Assembly: GCF_900105145.1 (NCBI RefSeq)
Contig: NZ_LT629752.1
Span: forward strand, 3,353,501 to 3,417,500
Origin: Polaribacter sp. KT25b
Lineage (GTDB): Bacteria; Bacteroidota; Bacteroidia; Flavobacteriales; Flavobacteriaceae
Direction of reading: 5' to 3'
Length of the DNA: 64,000 nucleotides
Made by a program: the position numbers and the translations under genes. Shown piece by piece: positions 17,470 to 26,351 of the stretch. The notes beneath the pieces were generated by a model. That model ran no database searches, was not told where the DNA came from, and saw nothing but the letters and a program-made list of their open reading frames with translations. Position 1 is the stretch's first letter. Each line of letters starts with the position of its first letter.

Positions 17470-17877
17470 ATGAAAAAACTTATTATCCCTTTTTGTTTTC
17501 TTCTGTTATCGGGCTGTGTAGACAATACAACAATTATAAATAATTGCTTTCTTAATGTTTATATAAGCGGAACGATAAACCTAAACAATCCTCAGTTTTT
17601 AAATTTACAAGTTCCGTTAGGATACGCATCAGCAACTATAGACGGTAGAGATTTATTAATTATAAAAAGTACATCTTCTTACAAAGCATACGATTTAGAA
17701 TGCCCAGAGGCAGACTGTAGCGATAAAATGACTTTTGATGGTTTAAAATTAATTTGCCCTTGTAGTAAAAAAGAATACAACTCTTTAAATGGTTCTCCAA
17801 TAGATGGCGAAGGGTGTTTTGCTTTAGAATACAATGTAATGCAAACAAATAACAGCACACTTCAAATAACTAGATAA
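17470..17877 (+). CDS. Rieske-like lipoprotein lacking the histidine ligands
   Basis: A 135-residue protein with a lipoprotein signal (LLLSGC, Cys16). The body looks like a small Rieske domain: ..AYDLECPE.. then ..LICPCSKKEYN.. and a terminal ..NGSPIDGEG... In a true Rieske protein each Cys pair is matched by a His (CxH and CxxH). Here those positions are Glu80 and Ser99, so a normal [2Fe-2S] cluster cannot be bound by 2Cys-2His. Five cysteines remain (78, 83, 96, 98, 116). The fold may persist as a structural domain or bind something else. It is a single gene between greA and purK. Confidence 0.65.
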   Translation: MKKLIIPFCFLLLSGCVDNTTIINNCFLNVYISGTINLNNPQFLNLQVPLGYASATIDGRDLLIIKSTSSYKAYDLECPEADCSDKMTFDGLKLICPCSKKEYNSLNGSPIDGEGCFALEYNVMQTNNSTLQITR

Positions 17878-17905
17878 AACAATGCTTACTACCAAATAAG
17901 ATGCT

Positions 17906-17913
17906 TATTTTTG
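17906..17913 (+). promoter_or_regulatory. Probable -7 box of purK
   Basis: TATTTTTG fits TAnnTTTG and lies 22 bases before the purK GTG. No clear -33 TTG is seen. Confidence 0.35.
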
Positions 17914-17935
17914 CTTAAACACAACAACATTAAAC

Positions 17936-19099
17936 GTGAAAAATTATTTTTCTTCTGATTTTAAATTAGGAATTTTAGGCGGTGGTCAATTAGGAAGAAT
18001 GCTTCTTACCGAAACTCAAAAATTTGATATTTACACTTCTATTTTAGATAGCAATCCAAATGCACCTTGTGCGCAAATTTGCAATCATTTTGAAGTTGGA
18101 GATTTGTTAGATTTTGATGCCGTTTACAACTTTGGTAAAACGGTAGACATTTTAACAATTGAAATAGAAAACGTAAATATTGATGCTTTAGATAAATTAC
18201 AAGCAGAAGGATTAACGATTTATCCAAAACCTAAAGATTTACGCATTATTCAAAGTAAAGCCAGACAAAAACATTTTTACTTTGATCATCAAATTCCGAC
18301 AGCGCCTTTTTCTCATTTTGCATATTTAGAAGAATTACATCACTGTTTAGAAAATGATATCATTAATTTTCCTTTTGTTTGGAAAGCTGCACGTTTTGGT
18401 TATGATGGAAATGGTGTAAAAATTGTTAGAAATTTTTCTGATTTAGAATCTTTGCCAAATGTTGAGTGTATTACAGAGCAATTAATTCCGTTTAAAAACG
18501 AATTAGCAGTAATTGTTGCAAGAAATGCTGATGGAGAAACTAAAACATATCCTGTTGTAGAAATGGAATTTCATCCAGAAGCAAACCAAGTAGAATATGT
18601 AATTTGTCCTGCAAGAATTGAAGAATCTGTTGCAAAAAAAGCACAAGAATTGGCTTTAAAAGTTGTGAATGATTTAGATTTTGTTGGGTTATTAGCAGTA
18701 GAAATGTTTCAAACAGAAACCAATGATATTTTGGTAAATGAAGTTGCGCCAAGACCACATAATTCTGGGCATTATTCAATTGAAGCAAGTTATACCAATC
18801 AATTTGAGCAACATTTACGATCAATTTTAAATCTTCCTTTAGGAAATACTGATAGTAAGGTTGCCGGAATTATGGTAAATTTAGTTGGTGAAGAAGGATT
18901 TTCTGGCAATGTAATTTATCAGAATATAGAAGAAATTTTAAAAATTGACGGAGTTACACCTCACATTTACGGTAAGAAAGAAACGCGTCCTTTTCGTAAA
19001 ATGGGTCATGTTACAATTGTAAATACTGATATTGATAAAGCTAGAAAAATAGCACAACAAGTTAAAGAAACAATTAGAGTAATAAGTAAAAACAATTAA
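17936..19099 (+). CDS. purK: N5-carboxyaminoimidazole ribonucleotide synthase
   Basis: PurK uses ATP and bicarbonate to carboxylate AIR in purine synthesis. The 387-residue ATP-grasp protein opens with LGILGGGQLGRMLLTE and holds FVWKAARFGYDGNGVKIV and LVNEVAPRPHNSGHYSIEAS, all PurK hallmarks. The start codon is GTG. purE follows after a 54-base gap containing a strong hairpin, so PurK's unstable product can pass directly to PurE. Confidence 0.96.
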   Translation: MKNYFSSDFKLGILGGGQLGRMLLTETQKFDIYTSILDSNPNAPCAQICNHFEVGDLLDFDAVYNFGKTVDILTIEIENVNIDALDKLQAEGLTIYPKPKDLRIIQSKARQKHFYFDHQIPTAPFSHFAYLEELHHCLENDIINFPFVWKAARFGYDGNGVKIVRNFSDLESLPNVECITEQLIPFKNELAVIVARNADGETKTYPVVEMEFHPEANQVEYVICPARIEESVAKKAQELALKVVNDLDFVGLLAVEMFQTETNDILVNEVAPRPHNSGHYSIEASYTNQFEQHLRSILNLPLGNTDSKVAGIMVNLVGEEGFSGNVIYQNIEEILKIDGVTPHIYGKKETRPFRKMGHVTIVNTDIDKARKIAQQVKETIRVISKNN

Positions 19100-19106
19100 C
19101 ATTAAA

Positions 19107-19139
19107 CAATTATCAGTTATCAATGATAACTGATAATTG
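19107..19139 (+). repeat. Perfect inverted repeat between purK and purE
   Basis: A 15-bp perfect stem (CAATTATCAGTTATC and its complement) with a three-base AAT centre fills the purK-purE gap. No T-run follows on the plus strand, so it does not look like a normal terminator. It could stabilise the upstream message or be a small dispersed palindrome. Confidence 0.7.
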
Positions 19140-19153
19140 ATAATTGAAAAAAT

Positions 19154-19633
19154 ATGGTAGGAATAATAATGGGAAGTGATTCTGATCTTCCAATAATGCA
19201 AGAAGCAATAGATATTTTAGAAAGTTTTGATATTCAAATAGAAGTTGATATCGTTTCTGCTCATAGAACACCAGAGAAACTTTTTGACTATTCTAAAAAC
19301 GCACATTTACGCGGAATAAAAGTAATTATTTCGGGTGCTGGTGGCGCAGCTCATTTACCAGGAATGGTTGCAAGTATGAGTCCGTTACCAATAATTGGAG
19401 TTCCTGTAAAAAGTAGAAATTCTATTGATGGTTGGGATTCTGTTTTGTCTATTTTACAAATGCCTGGTGGCGTTCCTGTTGCAACTGTTGCTTTAGATGG
19501 CGCAAAAAATGCAGGGATTTTAGCAGCACAAATTATTGGTGCTTCAGACAAATATGTTTTAGATAAAATTATTGCTTACAAAGAAGGTTTAAAATTAAAA
19601 GTTGAGCAAGCTTCTGAAAGAGTTAGAAAATAA
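19154..19633 (+). CDS. purE: N5-carboxyaminoimidazole ribonucleotide mutase
   Basis: PurE converts N5-CAIR to CAIR. The 159-residue protein has IIMGSDSDLPIMQEA, the active-site SAHRTPEKLFDY and IISGAGGAAHLPGMVASMSP with the catalytic-site His, then GGVPVATVALDGAKNAGILA. It is a class I PurE that acts with PurK, the neighbour upstream. Confidence 0.97.
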   Translation: MVGIIMGSDSDLPIMQEAIDILESFDIQIEVDIVSAHRTPEKLFDYSKNAHLRGIKVIISGAGGAAHLPGMVASMSPLPIIGVPVKSRNSIDGWDSVLSILQMPGGVPVATVALDGAKNAGILAAQIIGASDKYVLDKIIAYKEGLKLKVEQASERVRK

Positions 19634-19689
19634 TATTATTCTTCTACAATTACACTTTTTAACAAATAACAATTATACATTTTTTAAAA

Positions 19690-21705
19690 ATGAACCCACT
19701 TTTACAAGATTTTAATACACCTCCTTTTTCTAAAATTTCTAATGAAGATTACAAACCTGCAATTAAAAAAGGGATTGAAATTGCAAAATCAGAAATTGAT
19801 GAAATTATACATAATACCGATGCTCCAACTTTTGAAAACACAACAGTTGCTTTAGATTTTTCTGGCGAAAAACTAAATAAAATTACTAGTATTTTCTTCA
19901 ATTTGAATTCTGCAGAAACAAATGATGAAATTCAGAAAATTGCTCAAGAAGTTTCTCCTTGGCTAAGTGAATTTAGCAATGATATTACTTTAAACGAAGA
20001 TCTATTTAAACGAGTAAAAGCTGTTTATGATACTAGAGAAAATTTAGATTTAACTCCAGAACAAGAAATGCTTTTAGATAAGCAATACAAAAGTTTTGCT
20101 AGAAATGGTGCAAATTTAAATGAAGAAGCTAAAATTAAACTTCGTGAAATTGATGCGCAACTCTCTAAATTATCTTTACAATTTGGCGAAAATGTTTTAG
20201 CAGAAACTCATGCTTTTGAAATGCATTTAACAGATGAAAATGACGTATCAGGTTTACCAGAAAGCGTAAAAGAATCTGCAAAAGAAGTTGCAAAATCTAA
20301 AGAGAAAGAAGGTTATATTTTCACCTTAGATTATCCAAGTTACATTCCTTTTTTAACGTATGCAGACAATAGAGAATTGCGTAAAAAAATGGCAATTGCT
20401 GCTGGTAAAAAAGCGTTTCAAGACAATGAATTCAATAATGAAAACGTAGTTTTAAATATTGTAAATCTTCGTCAGCAAAGAGCAAATTTATTAGGCTATA
20501 AAACGCATGCTCATTTTGTTTTAGAAGAAAGAATGGCAGAAACCCCAGAAAAAGTAATTGAGTTTTCTAATAATTTGTTAGAAAAAGCAAAACCTGCTGC
20601 TTTAAAAGAATTTGAAAATTTAGAAAATTTTGCTAAAAAATTAGACGGAATTGATCAACTTCAAAAATGGGACGGTTCTTATTATTCAGAAAAATTAAAG
20701 AAAGAATTGTTTGATTTAGATCAGGAAATCTTAAAACCTTATTTTAAATTAGAAAACGTAATTGATGGTGTTTTTGAAATTGCAAATCGTTTATATGATT
20801 TAAAATTTGAAGAAGTTTTTAATATCGACAAATATCATGAAGATGTTAAAACATATAATGTAACAGACACAGAAGGAAACTTTGTTGCTGTTTTTTATGC
20901 TGATTTTCATCCAAGGAAAGGGAAAAGAAATGGCGCTTGGATGACAAGTTACAAATCACAACAAATTAAAAATGGAATTAACGAAAGGCCACAAGTTTCA
21001 ATCGTTTGTAATTTTACAAAACCTACAGCTACAAAACCATCATTATTAACTTTTACTGAAGTTACAACTTTGTTTCATGAATTTGGTCACGCGCTTCATG
21101 GCATGTTAGCAAACACAACCTATAATAGCTTATCTGGAACATCTGTTTCTTGGGATTTTGTTGAATTACCAAGTCAGATTTTAGAAAATTGGTGTTTCGA
21201 AAAAGAAGCGTTAGAATTGTTTGCAAAACATTATGAAACTGGCGAAGTTATTCCGATGAAATATGTTGAAAAAATAAAAGAATCTGCAAGTTTTCACGAG
21301 GGAATGCAAACGTTACGTCAATTAAGTTTTGGGTTGTTAGATATGCAATGGCACGGACAAAATCCATCAGGAATTACATCTATAAAAGAATTTGAAAATG
21401 ACGCTTTTTCAAATACAAAATTATATCCAGATGTTGCAGAAAATTGCATGAGTACTGCTTTTTCTCATATTTTTCAAGGTGGATATTCTGCTGGATATTA
21501 TTCTTACAAATGGGCAGAAGTTTTAGATGCAGATGCTTTTGAATACTTTTTAGAAGAAGGAATTTTCAACAAAGAAGTAGCCACAAAGTTTAAAGAAAAC
21601 GTTTTATCAAAAGGTGGAACAGAAAAACCGATGGATTTATACAAACGTTTTAGAGGCAAAGAACCAAAACCAGATGCTTTATTAAAAAGAGCGGGTTTGG
21701 TTTAA
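19690..21705 (+). CDS. M3 family zinc metallopeptidase (oligopeptidase A / Dcp type)
   Basis: A 671-residue cytoplasmic-type peptidase with no signal peptide. The zinc site is H463-EFGH-H467, set in TEVTTLFHEFGHALHGML, and the third ligand Glu lies in the following helix. The start (NPLLQDFNTPPFSKI) and the C-terminal HIFQGGYSAGYYSYKWAEVL and YKRFRGKEPKPDALL match the Dcp / oligopeptidase A branch of M3 (about 680 residues). It degrades short peptides. Whether it is a dipeptidyl carboxypeptidase or an endopeptidase cannot be told from sequence. Confidence 0.93.
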   Translation: MNPLLQDFNTPPFSKISNEDYKPAIKKGIEIAKSEIDEIIHNTDAPTFENTTVALDFSGEKLNKITSIFFNLNSAETNDEIQKIAQEVSPWLSEFSNDITLNEDLFKRVKAVYDTRENLDLTPEQEMLLDKQYKSFARNGANLNEEAKIKLREIDAQLSKLSLQFGENVLAETHAFEMHLTDENDVSGLPESVKESAKEVAKSKEKEGYIFTLDYPSYIPFLTYADNRELRKKMAIAAGKKAFQDNEFNNENVVLNIVNLRQQRANLLGYKTHAHFVLEERMAETPEKVIEFSNNLLEKAKPAALKEFENLENFAKKLDGIDQLQKWDGSYYSEKLKKELFDLDQEILKPYFKLENVIDGVFEIANRLYDLKFEEVFNIDKYHEDVKTYNVTDTEGNFVAVFYADFHPRKGKRNGAWMTSYKSQQIKNGINERPQVSIVCNFTKPTATKPSLLTFTEVTTLFHEFGHALHGMLANTTYNSLSGTSVSWDFVELPSQILENWCFEKEALELFAKHYETGEVIPMKYVEKIKESASFHEGMQTLRQLSFGLLDMQWHGQNPSGITSIKEFENDAFSNTKLYPDVAENCMSTAFSHIFQGGYSAGYYSYKWAEVLDADAFEYFLEEGIFNKEVATKFKENVLSKGGTEKPMDLYKRFRGKEPKPDALLKRAGLV

Positions 21706-21766
21706 AGTTAACACTAATTAACATAGATTATAATGAAATCGATTTTTCAATGATTATTTTTATCAG

Positions 21767-22981
21767 ATGAAAAATCGATTTTTATTTCTTTTATTTTTTA
21801 CTTCATTTTTTTCTATTGCTCAAGTTACAATAACCGGAACTGTTTACGAAAAAAATAATCCGTTAGAAGGTGTTGCCGTATATTTTAATAATACAACTAT
21901 AGGAACTACAACAGATTTAAACGGCGATTTTTCTATAAAAATTAAAGAAGGAAAACATGATTTAATTATCTCTTATTTAGGATTTAAAAAAATAAACTAC
22001 ACCTTAAATACATCAACCTATAAAAAACCACTTATTTTTAATTTAGAAGAAGAAAACAATAAACTAAACGAAATTATTATCAGAAAAACAGTTTATGATG
22101 AAGATTGGAAATACAATGTTTCTAGGTTTAAAAAAGAATTTATTGGTACTACAAAACTAGCACAAGATTGCAAAATTTTAAATCCGGAAGTTTTACATTT
22201 TGATTATGATGCAAAAAATAATGTTCTTACTGCTATTGCAAGAAAACCTCTAATAATAAAAAACAAGGGTTTAGGTTACGAAATAACGTATGAATTAGAA
22301 GATTTTACAATTAACAAAAATCGAGTTACTTATTTGGGTTATTCGAGATATAAAAACTTAGATGGAAGCAAAAGAAAACATCGTAAATGGAGAAAAAAAA
22401 GAGTAAAAGCATATAACGGTTCTTCAATGCATTTTTATCAATCTCTTGTAAAAAATACTACGTACAAAGATGGCTTTTTAGTGCATCAGTTTAAAAGAGT
22501 TCCCAACCCAGAAAGACCAAGTGAAGAAGAAATTAAAAAAGCTAGAGAGTTTGTACAATTAAATAAAGAAATTATAAATTCTTTTAAAATAATTGATACA
22601 TCAAACACTGCTTTAACCAATGCTATATCAACTTTAAACAAGGTTAAACTACCAAAATTTATAGATTATTTATACAAATCTAAAATTCCTGTCAACGAAA
22701 TTATTTCTCAAAAAAATGGTGTTTTTTATCTTGATTTTGAAAATAATATTAGTGTAGTTTACACAAAAGAATTAGAAGAAACAGGTTTTATTACAAGGAA
22801 TGCATTTAGTAAAATAAGAAACCCTTTGCCACAAAGTTCTGCTATTATTCCTTTAAAATTTCCAAGTATTTTAGACAAAGACGGAGCTTTAGTAAATCCT
22901 TTAGACGTTTTTTACGAAGGTTATTGGTCTTATGAAAAGTTTGCAGATTCTTTGCCTTTAGATTATATTCCTATTGAATAA
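21767..22981 (+). CDS. Secreted protein with carboxypeptidase-like regulatory domain
   Basis: A 404-residue exported protein. The signal peptide (FLFLLFFTSFFSIAQ) is followed by a carboxypeptidase-D regulatory-like beta-sandwich at about 20-105 (VTITGTVYEKNNPLEGVAVY, TDLNGDFSIKI, LIISYLGFKK). The remainder is a Bacteroidota-specific region often annotated only by that domain, with a basic patch (SKRKHRKWRKKRVK). It lacks a TonB plug and barrel, so it is not a receptor. Its likely place is the periplasm or outer membrane; function unknown. Confidence 0.85.
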   Translation: MKNRFLFLLFFTSFFSIAQVTITGTVYEKNNPLEGVAVYFNNTTIGTTTDLNGDFSIKIKEGKHDLIISYLGFKKINYTLNTSTYKKPLIFNLEEENNKLNEIIIRKTVYDEDWKYNVSRFKKEFIGTTKLAQDCKILNPEVLHFDYDAKNNVLTAIARKPLIIKNKGLGYEITYELEDFTINKNRVTYLGYSRYKNLDGSKRKHRKWRKKRVKAYNGSSMHFYQSLVKNTTYKDGFLVHQFKRVPNPERPSEEEIKKAREFVQLNKEIINSFKIIDTSNTALTNAISTLNKVKLPKFIDYLYKSKIPVNEIISQKNGVFYLDFENNISVVYTKELEETGFITRNAFSKIRNPLPQSSAIIPLKFPSILDKDGALVNPLDVFYEGYWSYEKFADSLPLDYIPIE

Positions 22982-23011
22982 TTGTTCTTAGCGAGCAACT
23001 TTACAAAAAGC

Positions 23012-24250
23012 CTACTTATTTTTAGCTTCAATCCATTTACTCATATATTTTGTAGCTTGTAAAGTTTGATGTTGTAACAAACTGCCTAAAAAATTTTGAG
23101 TTCTGTGCTGTTCTAAATTCTGTTGAATTTCTTTTATTTGGTTGATAAAAGATGAACCTAAAAGTTCTTTATCATAGATTTGATTGATGGTTTCAATTCC
23201 GTTTTCCTGTGAAGTTTTCCAAAGCTTTTTATCTGTATATAATTGAATCGCTTTTTCTGAAAAGTTAGAAAAATCATCTTCAATAAAACCATTCCAAGAT
23301 AAATTATTGCACATTCCTTCTGCTCCAATTGAGGTTGTAACACTTGGCGTTCCACAAATCATAGCTTCTGTTAATTTCCCTTTTATGCCTGCTCCAAATC
23401 GTAAAGGGGCTAAAACTACTCTTGCATTTTCAACAACTTCTTGTGCATTTTCTGCAAAACCTTTAATAATAAAACCTTCTTTTTTATTGTGTAATTCTTG
23501 TATTTGCTGATTTAAATAGGCTCCATAAATATGAATTTCTGCTTTTGAAAGCTGTTCTCTAATTTTATTCCAAATATCTTTTTTTAAAGTTAAAACAGCA
23601 TCAACATTTGGTTTATGAAAGAAATTACCAATAAAAATAAAGTGTTCTCTTTCTTCAAAAGACTTCCATTTTTTTATTTGATATTCATCAATTTTATCCA
23701 ACAGAAAAGGTAGGTAATAAAGGATTTTTTCATCAATCTTAAAAACTGTTTTTAATAAATCCATTTCAAAAGATGAAATAATCAAACTCATATCACAACG
23801 TAAAATGGAAGCAATTTCTCTTTTTGCACCATCAGATTTTAATAGCACTTCTGTTGCAAACTCTTCTCCCTTTTTTAATTGTTGATGTCTGGTTTTTCTT
23901 AAAAAATGTAAATCTTCTGTATCTAAAATTCTGATTGCATTTGGGCTATTTTCTGCAACACGCCAACCAAATTGTTCTTCCATCATAAAACGATCGAATA
24001 ACACAATTGTTGGTTGTAATTCTTTTATAAAATCATCAAAAGAAGCATTATTTAAATCAATAGAAACTTCATCAATTCCTAAAGATTTTAAACTAGATGC
24101 TTTTTCACTTTTTTGAGCGGGAGAAGCAAAAGTCATATTATAACCTTGCTTTAAAAACAGTTTAATAAGTTGCAACATTCTACTTCCTGCCGCAGAAGAA
24201 TTTGGTTCTACCCAAACATACCCAATAATTAAAACCTGTTGTTTACTCAA
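23012..24250 (-). CDS. Glycosyltransferase, family 4-like
   Basis: A 412-residue GT-B-type protein. The N-terminal half has QVLIIGYVWVEPNSSAAGSR and the C-terminal half has FIFIGNFFHKPN and VLAPLRFGAGIKGKLTEAMI, where the E of KLTEAM is the usual sugar-nucleotide contact. This pattern is seen in group 1 (GT4) transferases. Donor and acceptor are unknown. The start is TTG at 24250, directly after the stop of the Haem_bd gene (TAA then TTG); no closer ATG exists, so coupled translation is likely. Confidence 0.82.
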   Translation of the reverse strand: MSKQQVLIIGYVWVEPNSSAAGSRMLQLIKLFLKQGYNMTFASPAQKSEKASSLKSLGIDEVSIDLNNASFDDFIKELQPTIVLFDRFMMEEQFGWRVAENSPNAIRILDTEDLHFLRKTRHQQLKKGEEFATEVLLKSDGAKREIASILRCDMSLIISSFEMDLLKTVFKIDEKILYYLPFLLDKIDEYQIKKWKSFEEREHFIFIGNFFHKPNVDAVLTLKKDIWNKIREQLSKAEIHIYGAYLNQQIQELHNKKEGFIIKGFAENAQEVVENARVVLAPLRFGAGIKGKLTEAMICGTPSVTTSIGAEGMCNNLSWNGFIEDDFSNFSEKAIQLYTDKKLWKTSQENGIETINQIYDKELLGSSFINQIKEIQQNLEQHRTQNFLGSLLQHQTLQATKYMSKWIEAKNK

Positions 24251-24724
24251 TTATTTAGAGTTTAATTGTTGCTGATAATTGGTTTGTACTTTTTTGCCCC
24301 AAGTAACAATTTCGTTTATTTGTTCTTGTGATAAATTTGCTTCAGAATGCGTCCAAGTATAAGAATCTAATGGCATTTCACCTTTTTCAACTTCTTCATA
24401 CAATTCATCCATTTTATGTTCTTTCTTTTTTAAAGAATAAGTACTCCAATCAGAAAAATTTAAATGCTTTTTACCGCCTTTTACATGATCTGCTAACCAA
24501 AAATTTACGGGTGTAATTGTATTATACCAAGGATATCTTGTACTGTTAGAATGACAATCATAACAGCTTTCTGTTAAAATCTTTTTTACATTTTCTGGCG
24601 GATTTGTTTCTGCTAAAAAAACCGGAACAGAAGCAATATCTCCTTCATTTTTTTCTGGCCCAAAAAACTGCGCAATGACAAAAGCTACTAATAAAATAAT
24701 TGCTATTTTTTTTATAATTTTCAT
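24251..24724 (-). CDS. Haem-binding domain protein
   Basis: A 157-residue protein with an N-terminal membrane anchor (KIIKKIAIILLVAFVIAQFF) and a periplasmic part carrying one c-type heme motif, CYDCHSN, followed by RYPWYNTITPVNFWLADHV and a C-terminal LSQEQINEIVTWGKK. This is the Haem_bd family (Pfam PF14376) common in Bacteroidota. I chose ATG 24724; a start nine codons earlier adds a polar stretch before the anchor. Its redox partner is unknown. It leads directly into the glycosyltransferase gene. Confidence 0.85.
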   Translation of the reverse strand: MKIIKKIAIILLVAFVIAQFFGPEKNEGDIASVPVFLAETNPPENVKKILTESCYDCHSNSTRYPWYNTITPVNFWLADHVKGGKKHLNFSDWSTYSLKKKEHKMDELYEEVEKGEMPLDSYTWTHSEANLSQEQINEIVTWGKKVQTNYQQQLNSK

Positions 24725-24794
24725 TGTATATATTTTTAGATTTGATTTCACAGTAAATCTAAGAAATTCCTACTTTATTCTGTAAAAATATCCG

Positions 24795-24802
24795 TATTTT
24801 TG
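24795..24802 (+). promoter_or_regulatory. Probable -7 box of lpdA
   Basis: TATTTTTG within CCGTATTTTTGAA lies 59 bases before the lpdA ATG. The same short context precedes tilS at 29056. The -33 element is weak. Confidence 0.4.
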
Positions 24803-24860
24803 AAAACTATTACTATAAAATAAACCGAAAGGTTACATAATACGCAAAATAAACGCAAAC

Positions 24861-26261
24861 ATGAAATACGATATTATTGTTATTGGTTCTGGACCTGGAG
24901 GATATATTGCTGCAGTTAGAGCTTCTCAATTAGGAAAAAAAGTAGCAATTATTGAAAAATATTCAACTTTAGGAGGAACTTGTTTAAATGTTGGATGCAT
25001 TCCTTCTAAAGCTTTACTCGATTCTTCTCACCATTATTATGATGCTGTTCATCATTTTGAAGAACATGGAATTACAGTAGAAAAGCCTTCTTTCGATTTC
25101 GCAAAAATGGTTGAAAGAAAAGCAAAAGTTGTAGAAACAACAACAGGCGGAATTAAATACCTAATGGACAAAAATAAAGTTGATGTTTATGAAGGCTTAG
25201 GTTCTTTTGAAGATGCAACTCATGTTAAAATTACTAAAAATGATGGTTCATCAGAAATAATTGAAGGAATAAATATTATTATAGCAACTGGCTCAAAACC
25301 ATCTACTTTGCCTTTTATTTCTATTGATAAAGAACGCATAATTACCTCTACAGAAGCTTTAGAATTAAAAGAAGTTCCTAAACATTTATTGGTAATTGGT
25401 GGTGGAGTTATTGGTTTAGAATTAGGTTCTGTATACAAACGTTTGGGCGCAGATGTTACCGTTGTAGAATATGCTCCAAAAATTACACCAACTATGGATG
25501 CTGATGTTTCTAAAGAACTTCAAAAAGTTTTAAAGAAACAAGGAATGAAGTTTAACGTAAGCACAGGTGTTACTTCTGTTGAAAGAAATGGTGATGAAGT
25601 AATTGTAAAAGCAAACAATAAAAAAGGCGAAGAAGTTACTTTTACTGGAGATTATTGTTTAGTTGCTGTTGGTAGAAAACCGTATACAGAAGGTTTAGGC
25701 TTAGAAAAAGCAGGTGTTAAAGTTTCAGAAAGAGGACAAATTGATGTAAATGATCATTTACAAACAAATATTGCTAATATTTATGCAATTGGAGATGTTG
25801 TTAAAGGCGCAATGTTAGCACATAAAGCAGAAGAAGAAGGTGTTGTTGTTGCAGAATTTTTAGCTGGCGAAAAACCACATATTGATTATAATTTAATTCC
25901 TGGAATTGTGTACACTTGGCCAGAAGTTGCTGCAGTTGGTAAAACAGAACAAGAATTAAAAGACGCTAAAATTGATTATAAATCTGGTAAATTTTCTATG
26001 AGAGCTTTAGGAAGGTCTAGAGCAAGTGGAGATATAGATGGTTTTGTAAAAGTTTTAGCAGATAAAAATACTGATGAAATTTTAGGAGTTCATATGGTTG
26101 GTGCGCGTGTTGCAGATTTAATTATGGAAGCTGCAGTTGCTATGGAATATAGAGCTTCGGCAGAAGATTTAGCAAGAATTTGTCATGGTCATCCAACATA
26201 TTCAGAAGCTGTTAAAGAAGCTGCAAAAGCTGCTTGGGATGGAAAACCATTAAACGCATAA
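24861..26261 (+). CDS. lpdA: Dihydrolipoyl dehydrogenase
   Basis: This is the E3 flavoprotein that reoxidises dihydrolipoamide in 2-oxoacid dehydrogenase complexes and in glycine cleavage. The 466-residue protein has the FAD fold (IIVIGSGPGGYIAAVRASQL), the redox disulfide C41-LNVG-C46, the NAD fold (LLVIGGGVIGLELGSVYKRL) and the C-terminal HGHPTYSEAVKEAA with the His-Glu pair. It stands alone here, without E1 or E2, and ends with its own terminator, so it probably serves several complexes. Confidence 0.96.
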   Translation: MKYDIIVIGSGPGGYIAAVRASQLGKKVAIIEKYSTLGGTCLNVGCIPSKALLDSSHHYYDAVHHFEEHGITVEKPSFDFAKMVERKAKVVETTTGGIKYLMDKNKVDVYEGLGSFEDATHVKITKNDGSSEIIEGINIIIATGSKPSTLPFISIDKERIITSTEALELKEVPKHLLVIGGGVIGLELGSVYKRLGADVTVVEYAPKITPTMDADVSKELQKVLKKQGMKFNVSTGVTSVERNGDEVIVKANNKKGEEVTFTGDYCLVAVGRKPYTEGLGLEKAGVKVSERGQIDVNDHLQTNIANIYAIGDVVKGAMLAHKAEEEGVVVAEFLAGEKPHIDYNLIPGIVYTWPEVAAVGKTEQELKDAKIDYKSGKFSMRALGRSRASGDIDGFVKVLADKNTDEILGVHMVGARVADLIMEAAVAMEYRASAEDLARICHGHPTYSEAVKEAAKAAWDGKPLNA

Positions 26262-26279
26262 AATTATTTATCTTATATT

Positions 26280-26317
26280 AGACCTCACAGGTTTTAAAAA
26301 CTTGTGAGGTCTTTTTT
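26280..26317 (+). terminator. Terminator after lpdA
   Basis: The arms AGACCTCACAGGTTTT and AAAACTTGTGAGGTCT (one G-T pair) are followed by a T-run. This also rules out a GTG at 26304 as the start of the next gene. Confidence 0.85.
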
Positions 26318-26351
26318 ATTTAGAAAACTTTCAAGTATTTTTGCGGCAATT

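Noticed and set aside
26304..26351. GTG start for the PabB-like gene at 26304
   Set aside because: It lies within the lpdA terminator hairpin; ATG 26352 gives the normal N-terminus.
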